Positions 45,556-56,061 are shown, numbered from the stretch's first letter. The stretch: 64,000 bases of DNA from Aquimarina sp. U1-2 (GCF_017897595.1 NZ_JAGKIK010000003.1:248001-312000), one strand, 5' to 3'. A program made the numbers and translations. Notes: generated from the sequence alone by a model not told the origin.

Positions 45556-47022
45556 TTGAGAACTTTTGAATTAGAAGAAATAAAGTCCATCCTTGAGCAC
45601 GCGCCTAGCGTTAAGATTCTGAAATCCCGCAATCGGGAATTGATTCTACTTTTTCTTTTATCTGCTTTCCCAGACACCAGTAAAAGCCATTCTTACGATT
45701 TTATTCATACCAAACTCGCTGACCACCTTGAAAGCATTCAGTTAGAGGAAGATGAGGAAAACGACCTTCAATTTGCAGATACGTATGAGGTAAAAGCCAA
45801 AAAACTCATTAAACGATGGACACAATTGGGTTTCTTGACCAGTTTTAGAAATAAAAGTGGTACAACACATTATCAGCTTACCAATCACACCACTAAAACC
45901 CTTATTTGGTTAGAAAGTCTTAAGAAAAAAGAGTTTGTTGGAACAGAGTCAAAATTCAAGGAAGTCTTTAATCAACTCAAGGAACTTGTTGAGTGGACCA
46001 ATGACGATGTTGAAAAGCGTATCGAAATCCTTGAAGAGAAAAAGCGTGAACTTGAGAATGAAATCAACGAGTTAAAAATTAGCGGTAAGGTAGATACGTA
46101 TCAGGAATATGAAATTATTCCAAGGTTTCAGAATATCAATGATACTGCAAAAGAATTACTTTCAGATTTCAAAGAAGTTGAAATCAACTTCAAGGAAATT
46201 TCCAAAGAAATTTATCTTAAACATACTGATTCAGACCTGTCCAAAAAAGAGGTGCTGTCATTTACATTTGATGCCATTGACAAGCTCAAAAAAAGCCATC
46301 AGGGAAAAAGTTTCTATGCGTTTTGGCAATTCCTCATAGACAGAGGTCTTAAAATCGAATGGAACAGTTTAATAGATGAATTATTAAGCAAACTAAAGGA
46401 AAAGGAAATCGAGGTCGATGATGACTTTCTCATAGGTATAAAAAACAATCTTTTTGAGACTGGCCAGCACGTTTATAGGGCAAATGATAAAATGGCTGAA
46501 AAAATCAGTCAAATCATTAGGGAGAGCGACTCTTTACAAAGAGAAAGCCTCAAAAGACTTTTGGCAGAAATAAAGAACCTGTTAATACAAACCAGTAGGG
46601 TTTCAAAATCACCAGATATATCCGTAGAACTGGAAAATGAACCGGAAATCAATCTGGATTTTGATAAGAAGCTCACGCTAGAAAAGAAGAAAGATAGAAC
46701 CTACAACCAACGACCGCAGGTCGTCCCGAAAGACATTGAACAATCTTCGCAGTTTGAGAAAATAACTTCAAAAAGAAAAATTAGTAAAAAGGTCTTGAAT
46801 GCGAATATCCTTCGAACCCTTGAAGAAAAAGGACAGGCATCTTTGGCCGAAATTATTGAAGACAATGGCGGCGTTACCCAAGGACTGCCAGAGGTGTTTG
46901 GATATTTCAGTATTCTGAAAAACTTCAAGCATACTTTCAATAGCGATAAAGAAACTCAAATCCTGTTCGATGGAACAGCGAATAAAATGATAAGAATTCC
47001 AGAAATAATAATCACAAAATGA
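45556..47022 (+). CDS. jetA: Wadjet protein JetA (DUF3375-like)
   Basis: The 488-residue protein begins RTFELEEIKSILEHAPSVKI, with a helix and winged-helix-like N-terminal half (ILLFLLSAFPDTSKSHSYDF), a long coiled coil (about 145-215) and a C-terminal basic part. This is the JetA/DUF3375 kleisin-type layout. JetA bridges the JetC SMC-like dimer in the Wadjet system, which finds and cuts plasmid-like circular DNA. The only usable start is TTG at 45556. Its stop overlaps the jetB start (ATGA). Confidence 0.8.
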   Translation: MRTFELEEIKSILEHAPSVKILKSRNRELILLFLLSAFPDTSKSHSYDFIHTKLADHLESIQLEEDEENDLQFADTYEVKAKKLIKRWTQLGFLTSFRNKSGTTHYQLTNHTTKTLIWLESLKKKEFVGTESKFKEVFNQLKELVEWTNDDVEKRIEILEEKKRELENEINELKISGKVDTYQEYEIIPRFQNINDTAKELLSDFKEVEINFKEISKEIYLKHTDSDLSKKEVLSFTFDAIDKLKKSHQGKSFYAFWQFLIDRGLKIEWNSLIDELLSKLKEKEIEVDDDFLIGIKNNLFETGQHVYRANDKMAEKISQIIRESDSLQRESLKRLLAEIKNLLIQTSRVSKSPDISVELENEPEINLDFDKKLTLEKKKDRTYNQRPQVVPKDIEQSSQFEKITSKRKISKKVLNANILRTLEEKGQASLAEIIEDNGGVTQGLPEVFGYFSILKNFKHTFNSDKETQILFDGTANKMIRIPEIIITK

Positions 47023-47603
47023 ACAGTTTGAGTTCCAATTTAAAAGAATATTCATTGGCAATTGTACGATTGCTCAAGGGCACGGTAAATAGTGACGACA
47101 AGGTTTGGGACGACGTGCTGTTGTATAGAAAACCCATTCAAGAATATGTTAATGTAATAGGGTTAGAGCTCATCATCAAGGAAAATGATGGCTATGCTTT
47201 TTTAAAACAATTTCCCATTGATGATGATGACAATACCATAGGATTGGTCTCAAGAAAACAAGTAGGTTTTGAAACCTCTGTACTCTTGGTGGTATTACGA
47301 CAGATTTTGGAAGATTTTGAAACAAACCCATTGGATTTCACCGGGTCGGAAAAATTTATTGATAATGAGGAATTAATTAACCAGATAGAACTTTTTCTTC
47401 CCGAAAAATATGATAAGGTTGGCTATTTAAAGAAGCTTGAAGATTACATCAAACGAATAGAAAAATTGGGTTATATCAAGAGAGTGGATTCCGATGACCT
47501 CAATACCCGTTACCGAATACATAAAATCATTAAAGAAAAAGTGAATATAGATGCACTAGAAGAATTTAAAAAAAAATTGAATGAATATGTTGAGTCTATT
47601 TAG
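47019..47603 (+). CDS. jetB: Wadjet protein JetB (DUF4194-like)
   Basis: The 194-residue protein has two winged-helix-like parts: LKEYSLAIVRLLKGTVNSDD to IIKENDGYAFLKQFP, and YLKKLEDYIKRIEKLGYIKR. The motif LVSRKQVGFETSVLLVVLRQ is typical of DUF4194/JetB, the KITE-type subunit of Wadjet that binds JetA. It overlaps jetA by 4 nt and jetC by 23 nt. Confidence 0.82.
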   Translation: MNSLSSNLKEYSLAIVRLLKGTVNSDDKVWDDVLLYRKPIQEYVNVIGLELIIKENDGYAFLKQFPIDDDDNTIGLVSRKQVGFETSVLLVVLRQILEDFETNPLDFTGSEKFIDNEELINQIELFLPEKYDKVGYLKKLEDYIKRIEKLGYIKRVDSDDLNTRYRIHKIIKEKVNIDALEEFKKKLNEYVESI

Positions 47604-50600
47604 CACACGGTCAGATACCTCTGGATTTAGGCTCAACTATCTTGAAGTCTATAATTGGGGAACATTTGATGACGAAATCATAAGGATTGAACCCAAAGGG
47701 AACAATTCTTTGCTTACGGGTGCCAACGGTTCCGGCAAGACAACTTTTATAGATGCATTATTAACCCTTTTGGTACCGCAGAAAAAGGATAGGTTTTACA
47801 ATCAGTCATCTGGCTCAGAGAAGAAAGGCGACCGAACCGAGGAAAGCTATGTATTGGGTGCCTATGGGACAATACTGAAAAAAGGTGCTAGTAGCGCAGT
47901 AGCCCAACGGCTTCGTAATAAAGATAGCTATTCTATATTATTGGCTTCCTTTGGGAACGAAGACCAAAAAACCGTCACTCTTTTTCAGCTAAGGTGGTTC
48001 TCAGGCAACGAGATGAGACGTAGTTATGGTATAGCCCACATACCCTTAACCATTGAGAATCACTTTCCGCAATTTGATGACAAAAACCTTTGGAAACATC
48101 GATTAGAGCTAGAGTTCAATAGTAATATCCAAAAAAATAAGGTTGAGTTTTTTGACGATTATCCCACTCGTTATGCAAAGCGTTTGGTAGCTGTATTAGG
48201 GATGAAATCAGTAAAGGCTCTGAAGCTCTTTAACCAAACTGTCGGCATAAAGGTTTTAGAGGATTTGGATGGCTTTATCAGGATTAATATGCTTGAAGAT
48301 AAAAAGCCCGAAGCAACTTACATTGAGCTTAGAAATAGTTTCGTAACACTTAGTAGTGCCAAAAACAAAATCGATAAAACGCAAGAGCAACTCAAACAGT
48401 TAGAACCCATTAATAATCTAGCTGGAAAACTTAAAGATAAAACCAACCGAAAGGAAAAACTAATTCATTCCAGAGACCTTGCAGTACTATGGTTTTCCAA
48501 AAAAGGGAAAGAGCTTTTTGATTCCGAGAAAGGGAATTTGGAAGACGAAAAAGAAAAAGTTGAGACTCAATTAAAAGAACTTGATGACCAGGAAGAAACG
48601 CTTCGTGAAGACTTGAACGAGATAAACAGTCAAATCAAAAATGATGAGATAAGCGCTCAAATCGACAAGCTTACCAAGAATGTAAAAGAATTGGAAGTCA
48701 AAAAGTCACAACGGCAAACCAAGCTGGATTCATACAATACTTTTGCGAGAAAATTAACTCTTGAGGAAAATCCGAATGTAGGAGCTTTTGATGAAAACAA
48801 GGATATAGCCGTTAAAAGAGCTGAAGAAACAGATGATGAGCGAACTCAAAAAATCGAAGGAAAAACAGCTGTTGAAATTGACATAGCAGAAAACGAAAAG
48901 TCAATTAATGACATTGTTGAAACGATAGAAACGCTTCGGAAAAACGATAACAATATTTCTGGCCGTGTGGCTTCCATTAGAGAAGACATCTTAACTGTAA
49001 CCGGAGCTTCAAAAAAGGAAATCCCTTTTGTTGGTGAACTCATCAAGGTAAAAGACGAACAGTTAAAATGGCAACCTTCTATTGAAAAGGTACTACATTC
49101 ATTTGCCCTTCGATTGATTGTTCCTGAGAAATATTACAAAAAAGTAAATACCTATGTAAACGACACCAACTTAAGAGGTAAGATTACGTACCTGCGCCAT
49201 ACCGATTCATTATTTAGCGGTTTCACTACATCATCCCAGGATGAAGACAAACTGATTAGTAAGTTGGAATTTAAGAAAGATTCACCCTATGCGGACTTCA
49301 TCGAAGACAATATAGTCTCACGTTACAATTACCTGTGCGTTGAGGACTTGAACGCTTTCGCGAAAGCTGAAAAAGCAATCACCATCAATGGGCTTATCAA
49401 AAGAGGGAAGGGAAACCACGAGAAAGATGACAGGGCTAAGATTAATTCTAGAAATAACTATGTGTTGGGATGGGATAACAAGACCAAGATAAATGCACTA
49501 AAGGATAACTATACCGAACTTCGGAAAAATGGCGACAAACTTTTAGAAGACAAGAAACAGCTAGATGCTACTATAAAGACACTAGCAGATTTAAATAAAA
49601 ATTACAATGCATTTTTAGCGAGTTTTGAGGATTACGACCTTATAAATTGGAAAAAGTATGCGCTGGACATACAAGAGTTGAACGACACAATCAAAGAACT
49701 GGAAGAAGGAAACGATACAGCCAAAACCTTAAGAAAGCAAAAGAAAAGTCTGGAAGACAAGATTGCAGAAAATAAAGCGGAAAAGAAGCCCAAATCAGAA
49801 AGGGTATTCAATATCAACAGGATATTAAGCGAAATCCAAGGAGAACTTAAAATCTTCGAATCCCATCTCAAAATACTATCTGAAAACAGTATTGACATTT
49901 CAGATTTTGATGCCGGAAATCCAATATTGAGCAATTTATCCTATCAGAATTTCAAGCAGGTGAGGTCAACATTTCAAGAGGATAACCAGAACGATTTAAA
50001 GAAGGTTGAAGAATCAATTTATAAGACCAGAGACAAGCTTACACCAAGAATATCAAAATTCAAGAACCCAGATAGGAATACCCTTGAGCGATTTCCTGAT
50101 TGGGGCTCAGATGTTAGCGAACTTACTAGCAATCTTGACCACCTTTATCAATATCAAGACTTTTACAAAAAGCTCAAGGATGATGATTTGCCAAGCTTTC
50201 AAACCAAGTTCAATACTTATTTAGAAGACACCATCATCGATAAGGTAGGTGCTTTTAATTTCTTTTTTGAAAAATGGATTGAAGAAATCAAAAAAACCAT
50301 TAAAACTCTCAATGCGTCTTTACAGGCTATAGATTTTGAAGTTGCACCTAGAAACACATACATTCAACTGTCAGAGAGAATGGCTCTATCCGAGCAGGCT
50401 GAGGACTTTAGAAAATTGCTTCACGAAGCCTTACCTGACGTAACACAAATAACGAGTACCGAATCAAAAAGAATTCATTTTGAAAACTACATAGCACCTT
50501 TAATCGAACAATTAGAGGATGAAAAGTGGCGTAAACAAGCCCTTGATGTGAGATATTGGTTTCAATATCGAGCAGAAGAATTTGTTAGAGAAGATGACCA

Positions 50601-50982
50601 TAAAATTGCCACGTTTGAAAGTATGAGCCATAGGTCTGGTGGTCAAAAAGCCCAACTTACCTATACCATCTTGGGTGCGGCGATTGCCTATCAATTCAAT
50701 CTGACTTCACAGGGGTTGGAATCCAATTCATTTAGGTTTGTAGCCATTGATGAGGCATTTAAGGCGCAGGACCAAGACAAATCAGAATATTTGTTGAAGT
50801 TATGCGAACAACTTCACTTACAGGTGTTGGTGGTGACACCTAGTGATAATGTTGAAATAGTTGAACCCTACATTTCCTTTGTGCATTTTACTGAAATCGA
50901 AAATGGCAAAAAGAGTTCGTTGTACGATATGCCTATCGAGCAGTTTCAAAAGGAAAGCAAAAAATATGTGATGGCCAATTGA
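47581..50982 (+). CDS. jetC: Wadjet protein JetC (SMC/MukB-like ATPase)
   Basis: The 1133-residue protein has an N-terminal ATPase head with Walker A GANGSGKTT (about 47-55), long coiled coils around a hinge-like middle (about 460-640), and a C-terminal head with the signature SHRSGGQKAQLTYTI (about 1015-1030) and Walker B FVAIDEAF near 1055. This is the SbcC/MukB-type core of Wadjet, which extrudes DNA loops before cutting. Size matches known JetC. All ATPase motifs are intact. Confidence 0.9.
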   Translation: MNMLSLFSTRSDTSGFRLNYLEVYNWGTFDDEIIRIEPKGNNSLLTGANGSGKTTFIDALLTLLVPQKKDRFYNQSSGSEKKGDRTEESYVLGAYGTILKKGASSAVAQRLRNKDSYSILLASFGNEDQKTVTLFQLRWFSGNEMRRSYGIAHIPLTIENHFPQFDDKNLWKHRLELEFNSNIQKNKVEFFDDYPTRYAKRLVAVLGMKSVKALKLFNQTVGIKVLEDLDGFIRINMLEDKKPEATYIELRNSFVTLSSAKNKIDKTQEQLKQLEPINNLAGKLKDKTNRKEKLIHSRDLAVLWFSKKGKELFDSEKGNLEDEKEKVETQLKELDDQEETLREDLNEINSQIKNDEISAQIDKLTKNVKELEVKKSQRQTKLDSYNTFARKLTLEENPNVGAFDENKDIAVKRAEETDDERTQKIEGKTAVEIDIAENEKSINDIVETIETLRKNDNNISGRVASIREDILTVTGASKKEIPFVGELIKVKDEQLKWQPSIEKVLHSFALRLIVPEKYYKKVNTYVNDTNLRGKITYLRHTDSLFSGFTTSSQDEDKLISKLEFKKDSPYADFIEDNIVSRYNYLCVEDLNAFAKAEKAITINGLIKRGKGNHEKDDRAKINSRNNYVLGWDNKTKINALKDNYTELRKNGDKLLEDKKQLDATIKTLADLNKNYNAFLASFEDYDLINWKKYALDIQELNDTIKELEEGNDTAKTLRKQKKSLEDKIAENKAEKKPKSERVFNINRILSEIQGELKIFESHLKILSENSIDISDFDAGNPILSNLSYQNFKQVRSTFQEDNQNDLKKVEESIYKTRDKLTPRISKFKNPDRNTLERFPDWGSDVSELTSNLDHLYQYQDFYKKLKDDDLPSFQTKFNTYLEDTIIDKVGAFNFFFEKWIEEIKKTIKTLNASLQAIDFEVAPRNTYIQLSERMALSEQAEDFRKLLHEALPDVTQITSTESKRIHFENYIAPLIEQLEDEKWRKQALDVRYWFQYRAEEFVREDDHKIATFESMSHRSGGQKAQLTYTILGAAIAYQFNLTSQGLESNSFRFVAIDEAFKAQDQDKSEYLLKLCEQLHLQVLVVTPSDNVEIVEPYISFVHFTEIENGKKSSLYDMPIEQFQKESKKYVMAN

Positions 50983-52130
50983 TATCATCTTCAGAAATAA
51001 AGAAAAAAGCACTTAGAGCATACGCTTCATTTTTGTCCTCTCTAGTCAATCAAGAAGACCTTTTTCCTATGGAAATTAAAGGAAATAAATCACCAGGAAA
51101 GTCACTTGAGGTTTACAGGAAGGGAATGGATGATTTGTTGAGCTCCTCAAACAGTAATGGCAAATACAGCTATACCGTCGATTGTGTAAAAACCAAAACC
51201 CGTTTTATAGGTTCACAGAGTTTACCTAAACGAATTTACTTTGAGAATCAGCTTCACTACGTTGGCTACCTAAATAAGATTAATGAAGTCAATGCCTTCA
51301 AAAAATTAAAAGATGAGACGTTAAGACTTTTCCCAGAGCTCAAAAATTGGCTTGCTTCAAATCCTATGAAATTGGTTGCCAATATGGAACATTGGCAAGA
51401 TATTCTGAAGGTAGTGAGCTATTTTAAATCCAATCCCAAACCAGACCTATACATTAGGGAACTTCCTATAAAAGTTCACACCAAATTCATTGAACAGAAC
51501 AAATCACTACTTCGAGAATTGTTGGACATAATACTTGCCCAATCTCGAAATGCAGATGAACACAGTCACTTTGAGACAAGATTCCACCTAAAATACAGCC
51601 AACCTTTGGTGCGTTTCCGCTTGCTTGATAGCCAAGTAGCACAGCAGTATTTTTCAGGGTTGGAAGATATTTCGGTAAAGCTAAGTGATTTTTCAAGAAT
51701 TGAGTTACCAATAAAGAGGGTTTTAATTGTAGAAAACCTTATGAATTTACTAACCCTTCCCAAAATGAAAAATACGCTATCAATTTTTGGAAAAGGCTTT
51801 AAAGTGCTATCGTTAAAGGATGTCGAGTGGTTGAAGAACTGCCAAATCTGGTATTGGGGTGATTTGGATGCCCAAGGTTTTGAAATTCTTTCCGGCTTTA
51901 GAGGACATTATCCTCAAACAAAAAGCTTGATGATGGATAAAACCACATTTGATAAATATTATGAAGATGACTTAGAGACTAAATCCAAAGTCGCTTCTCT
52001 TCCAAATCTGACTGAAGCCGAAAACCAAATGCACCAAATGTTATTTAATAACAAGTGGCGATTGGAACAAGAGAAAATCCCAATGGACTATACCCTTTTA
52101 CATCTGAATATACTAACCGAACAATCCTAA
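50979..52130 (+). CDS. jetD: Wadjet protein JetD (DUF3322/DUF2220 nuclease)
   Basis: The 383-residue protein starts ISSSEIKKKALRAYASFLSS (DUF3322-like N-terminus) and has a TOPRIM-like C-terminal part (DUF2220) with RVLIVENLMNLLTLPKM (Glu), then CQIWYWGDLDAQGFEIL (Asp pair). JetD is the topoisomerase VI-like nuclease that cuts plasmid DNA held by JetABC. The best start is a TTG at 50979 that overlaps the jetC stop (TTGA); the next in-frame ATG would lose about 30 conserved residues. Confidence 0.85.
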   Translation: MISSSEIKKKALRAYASFLSSLVNQEDLFPMEIKGNKSPGKSLEVYRKGMDDLLSSSNSNGKYSYTVDCVKTKTRFIGSQSLPKRIYFENQLHYVGYLNKINEVNAFKKLKDETLRLFPELKNWLASNPMKLVANMEHWQDILKVVSYFKSNPKPDLYIRELPIKVHTKFIEQNKSLLRELLDIILAQSRNADEHSHFETRFHLKYSQPLVRFRLLDSQVAQQYFSGLEDISVKLSDFSRIELPIKRVLIVENLMNLLTLPKMKNTLSIFGKGFKVLSLKDVEWLKNCQIWYWGDLDAQGFEILSGFRGHYPQTKSLMMDKTTFDKYYEDDLETKSKVASLPNLTEAENQMHQMLFNNKWRLEQEKIPMDYTLLHLNILTEQS

Positions 52131-52136
52131 AAACAA

Positions 52137-54266
52137 ATGTACATATCCAATGTTTCTATAGTCAATTACAAGAGTTTCAAGAATGCCAAATTTTCGTTCA
52201 AGGAAGGCATCAATACAATCATAGGCGAAAATGGGTCTGGAAAAACAAATCTGTTTCGAGCCATACGCTTGCTTTTGGATGATAACTTATTAAGAATGGC
52301 ATATAAATTAAATAAGGATGATTTCAATAGGCATTTAGGGCCTTGGCAGGGGCATTGGATAATCATCAGCATTGAGTTTAGTGACCTATCGCCCGATGAG
52401 GAAATTCAGGCATTGTTCGTACACGGAACAGGTGATGTGACAGAAGAACCTCTAACCAAGGCAACCTATACCCTTTTATTTAGACCAAAGCCAGATATTC
52501 GAATAAGACTTTCAGAGTTAGCTGAGGGTGATACAGCTGGTTTAGAGGCAATCCTAGATGAGTTATCCATAGATGATTATGAAACAAAATTTACGGGAAA
52601 GAGTACTGTGGACTTTAATGACGAGAATGTCTACAAGGATATTGTGGGTGATTTTGAAAGTGTAAAGTTTAGTTATCTAGATGATGCTTCTAAAATAGGT
52701 ATTTTGATTCCACATCAACTATCCATTTCTAGAGAAGTATCGTTTACTTTTATTAAAGCCCTTAGGGACGTAGTTTCAGATTTTCATAACAACAGAACTA
52801 ACCCACTTTTGACGTTATTGAAAGCCAAAAGTGAGGATATTGATGAGGATGAATATGCAAATATCTCAGAACAGGTTTCAACTCTTAATGAATCCATTGA
52901 GCAATTACAAGATGTATTGGATATTACAGATAATATTTCTCAAACAATTAAAGAAACTGTTGGAGAAACGTACTCACCTTCATCACTAAGTATCAAATCA
53001 AGTTTATCTGACGAAGCAAATAAACTTCTTCAATCTTTAAAATTATTTATCGGTGAACCTGGTGAAGATTACGAAGGTGGTATTCACGAATTGAGTCTGG
53101 GTGGTGCCAATCTGATTTATTTAACCCTGAAGTTGTTGGAGTTTAAGTATCAAAAAGCAAATGAAACTTTCGCTAATTTCTTGCTTATAGAAGAACCTGA
53201 GGCACATATTCATACGCACATTCAAAAAACTCTATTTGACAAACTTGACTATGGTGACACACAAATAATATACTCTACGCATTCAACCCAAATTTCAGAG
53301 GTAAGCAATCTATCAAATATTAATGTATTAAGTAAAAAGGCCAACTATGCCGTAGCATATCAACCTGCAAATGGTTTGGATGAACTAAGGATAACAAAGC
53401 TAGAGCGTTATTTAGATGCTATTAGAACAAATCTACTTTTCGCCAAGGGAGTGATACTGGTTGAGGGGGATGCAGAAGAAATTCTAATTCCCACTCTGAT
53501 TAAAAAAGTTCTGGGTTTTAGTTTGGACGAAATAGGGGTAAGTATCATCAATATTAGAAGTACAGGTTTTACAAATATTGCTGATATTTTTCACGATGAC
53601 AGAATCCAACGGAATTGTGCTATACTAACAGATTTAGACACTTCTATTACAGAGGTGGCCATTCAGGATGAAGATTCTGAAGAAGTCAAAAAGTATAAAA
53701 CTAAATGTTATAACTCACAAAGAAAAGGTCTCGAAAGGCAAGCTAGCATTACAGACTATATTAATGATAATAATTGGCTAGAGGCTTTTTACGCCCATCA
53801 TACCTTCGAGGTTGATTTCCTTATGGCTAATAATGCTCAGATAGTTGTTGATATAGTAGACCAAGTATATACAGACCCAGACACAATTGCTTTAGCAGAA
53901 ACTGAATTAGTATCTAATGACGTTGCCATTGCAGGCAAGAGGATTTTAACAATGGCAAAGCAAGAAGGCAAAGGATGGTTTGCTATTTTGTTAGGAAGCA
54001 ATATAAATTTTAATACTGCAATCCCTACTTATATTTTACAAGCAGTTCAATTTGCCACACCTAATATAAACAGAGAAGTTATAACTGAAATTTTTAATCA
54101 TCGTATTAAAGAGAGGTTGTCAAATGGTGATGACTTGGATTTTAATGATTTTAAAATAAATCTTGTGCGTTATAGGAATAGAGAGATTGAGTTGCGAGAA
54201 ATCATTGATTCTTTTGAAACCTTAGTGTTGGATGATAGAGGTTTGGACTTTTTAAGGCTGTTCTAA
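52137..54266 (+). CDS. Gabija GajA-like OLD-family ATPase/TOPRIM nuclease
   Basis: The 709-residue protein has an ABC-type ATPase part with Walker A GENGSGKTN (about 30-38), Walker B LLIEEPEAH near 350 and the H-loop IIYSTHSTQISEVSN. A TOPRIM domain follows with VILVEGDAEEILIPTLI (Glu near 442) and CAILTDLDTSI (DxD near 498). This is the class 2 OLD layout, paired with a UvrD-type helicase as in GajAB. It is longer than the best known GajA, with about 120 extra C-terminal residues. It starts only 6 nt after jetD. Confidence 0.8.
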   Translation: MYISNVSIVNYKSFKNAKFSFKEGINTIIGENGSGKTNLFRAIRLLLDDNLLRMAYKLNKDDFNRHLGPWQGHWIIISIEFSDLSPDEEIQALFVHGTGDVTEEPLTKATYTLLFRPKPDIRIRLSELAEGDTAGLEAILDELSIDDYETKFTGKSTVDFNDENVYKDIVGDFESVKFSYLDDASKIGILIPHQLSISREVSFTFIKALRDVVSDFHNNRTNPLLTLLKAKSEDIDEDEYANISEQVSTLNESIEQLQDVLDITDNISQTIKETVGETYSPSSLSIKSSLSDEANKLLQSLKLFIGEPGEDYEGGIHELSLGGANLIYLTLKLLEFKYQKANETFANFLLIEEPEAHIHTHIQKTLFDKLDYGDTQIIYSTHSTQISEVSNLSNINVLSKKANYAVAYQPANGLDELRITKLERYLDAIRTNLLFAKGVILVEGDAEEILIPTLIKKVLGFSLDEIGVSIINIRSTGFTNIADIFHDDRIQRNCAILTDLDTSITEVAIQDEDSEEVKKYKTKCYNSQRKGLERQASITDYINDNNWLEAFYAHHTFEVDFLMANNAQIVVDIVDQVYTDPDTIALAETELVSNDVAIAGKRILTMAKQEGKGWFAILLGSNINFNTAIPTYILQAVQFATPNINREVITEIFNHRIKERLSNGDDLDFNDFKINLVRYRNREIELREIIDSFETLVLDDRGLDFLRLF

Positions 54267-54267
54267 T

Positions 54268-56061
54268 ATGTTTGTTTGGACCGACAAAGAACTCAATGAA
54301 GAACAGAGTGCCGTTGTAAATGACAATGACAACATTTTATTGGTGGCCTGTCCGGGAAGCGGTAAAACACGAACACTTACCTACAAAGTAGCGAATGAAT
54401 TGTCAAAATTAGATTCCCATAAGAAGTTTGTTATTGCTATTACCTATACAAATCGTGCAGCAAACGAAATAAAGGAACGCATCCAATTATTAGGTGTTCC
54501 CACCGACCAATTATGGATAGGAACCATACATTCCTTTTGCAATGAATGGATTCTAAAACCTTACTCTTCACTTTTGGAAAAACTCAAATTCGGATATCGA
54601 ATTATGGATTCTAACGAGTCTGAGAATCTAATAAATGAAATCTGTAAAGGTTACGATAAACCAAAAATCACGTTTTGGGACTGTAAGCATTATGCCAGCA
54701 TCGATGGTATCGTTCAAGTGACCAATTCCGGTTATAAATACGATAGTGTTAGTGCAGTATTGCAAGAATATTTTGCATATCTAGACAAGCATAATTTCAT
54801 TAGTTATGAGCATATGTTACTATATGCACATCAAATTCTTCAAGACAATCCAGTTGTTACAAAGACGCTTTCGAAACTATTCGAAATAATTCTGGTTGAT
54901 GAATACCAAGACACCAAAGAAATACAGTATCATATTATCTCGAAAATATGGAATTCTGGAAAGGGTATCACAAGAGCATTGATAGTAGGTGACCCAAATC
55001 AAACCATTTATGGCGGTCTCGGTGGTTATCCTATCGAAAAAGAAGAACTTGAAGCACTTTCTGGTCTTAATTTTAAGAGATTAGAACTTGAACAAAACTA
55101 TCGGAGTTCCTTATCCATTGTCAATTACTTCGATAGATATAAGACCATAGAAAATAATGTTGTGGCTTTTGGAAAAGAAAAAGACTATGGTAGTATCATC
55201 TCATATAACAATGAAGTTCACGTTGACAATTTGGTAAACGAAATGTCTAGATTACTCAGGTATAATGTCGAAGAGTTAGGTATTGACCCAAATGAAATCT
55301 GTATTCTTGGACCTCAATGGGTTCATTTAGCTCCAATATCAAGAAGCCTGATGATAGAAATGCCAGAGTATAATTTTAATGGACCGGGAATGGCACCTTT
55401 TTCAAGAGATTTAGATAATTTTTGGTACAAGCTGTCTCGAATTGTCCTAACGGAAGCATCTCCAAGAATGTATTTGAGACGATTGAGGTGGGCAAATGAA
55501 GTCCTCAGAGACTTGGAAGATTCAGGATATAATGTTGATGGAATTAATCACAAATCAATTTTGAGAGTCTGTAATGGGATTACTATTACGGAAACTCACG
55601 GCATAACATATCTGCAATTATTCTTTGAAATATTTCTTGAAGAATTGGGGGTTGACATAAACACAAATATTTCATTAACAGAGAGCTTCAATTCTTTTTT
55701 TGATAGTTCAAGAAAACGTATCGAGAGAATTAAGAAAGACGGGAACGATTTCATTGAACATATAGACAGTTTTAAAAAAGTATTTCAACAAAAAGATGGT
55801 ACTACCATTTCCACAATTCACGGCGTAAAGGGCGCAGAATTCGATACGGTTATAGCCTTTGGTTTACTTGAGGGATATGTTCCGCACTCAAATGATGAAA
55901 ACGGAACCGAAACGGCCAATAGACTACTTTATGTTATTGGGTCTAGAGCTCGTAAAAATCTTCATTTGATTTCTGAAAAAGGGAGAAAGAATTGGAAAAA
56001 AGAAACTTTATATCCTACCGATGTACTTGCCCAAATATCCCATATATATGATACTGTTTAG
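54268..56061 (+). CDS. Gabija GajB-like UvrD/Rep-type helicase
   Basis: The 597-residue protein shows all SF1 helicase motifs: LNEEQSAVVN (Q motif), ACPGSGKTRTL (I, about 27-37), ITYTNRAANEIKER (Ia), LVDEYQDT (II, about 208-215), VGDPNQTIYGG (III), LEQNYRSS (IV), STIHGVKGAEFDTVIA (V) and LLYVIGSRARK (VI). It follows the OLD nuclease gene after one base, so the two are coupled, the standard gajA-gajB order. In Gabija the helicase part is thought to sense DNA ends and activate the nuclease. Confidence 0.85.
   Translation: MFVWTDKELNEEQSAVVNDNDNILLVACPGSGKTRTLTYKVANELSKLDSHKKFVIAITYTNRAANEIKERIQLLGVPTDQLWIGTIHSFCNEWILKPYSSLLEKLKFGYRIMDSNESENLINEICKGYDKPKITFWDCKHYASIDGIVQVTNSGYKYDSVSAVLQEYFAYLDKHNFISYEHMLLYAHQILQDNPVVTKTLSKLFEIILVDEYQDTKEIQYHIISKIWNSGKGITRALIVGDPNQTIYGGLGGYPIEKEELEALSGLNFKRLELEQNYRSSLSIVNYFDRYKTIENNVVAFGKEKDYGSIISYNNEVHVDNLVNEMSRLLRYNVEELGIDPNEICILGPQWVHLAPISRSLMIEMPEYNFNGPGMAPFSRDLDNFWYKLSRIVLTEASPRMYLRRLRWANEVLRDLEDSGYNVDGINHKSILRVCNGITITETHGITYLQLFFEIFLEELGVDINTNISLTESFNSFFDSSRKRIERIKKDGNDFIEHIDSFKKVFQQKDGTTISTIHGVKGAEFDTVIAFGLLEGYVPHSNDENGTETANRLLYVIGSRARKNLHLISEKGRKNWKKETLYPTDVLAQISHIYDTV

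Noticed and set aside
52137..56061. OLD nuclease plus helicase as part of a retron or other system
   Set aside because: No reverse transcriptase or msr/msd-like sequence is seen; the pair alone matches the Gabija layout.
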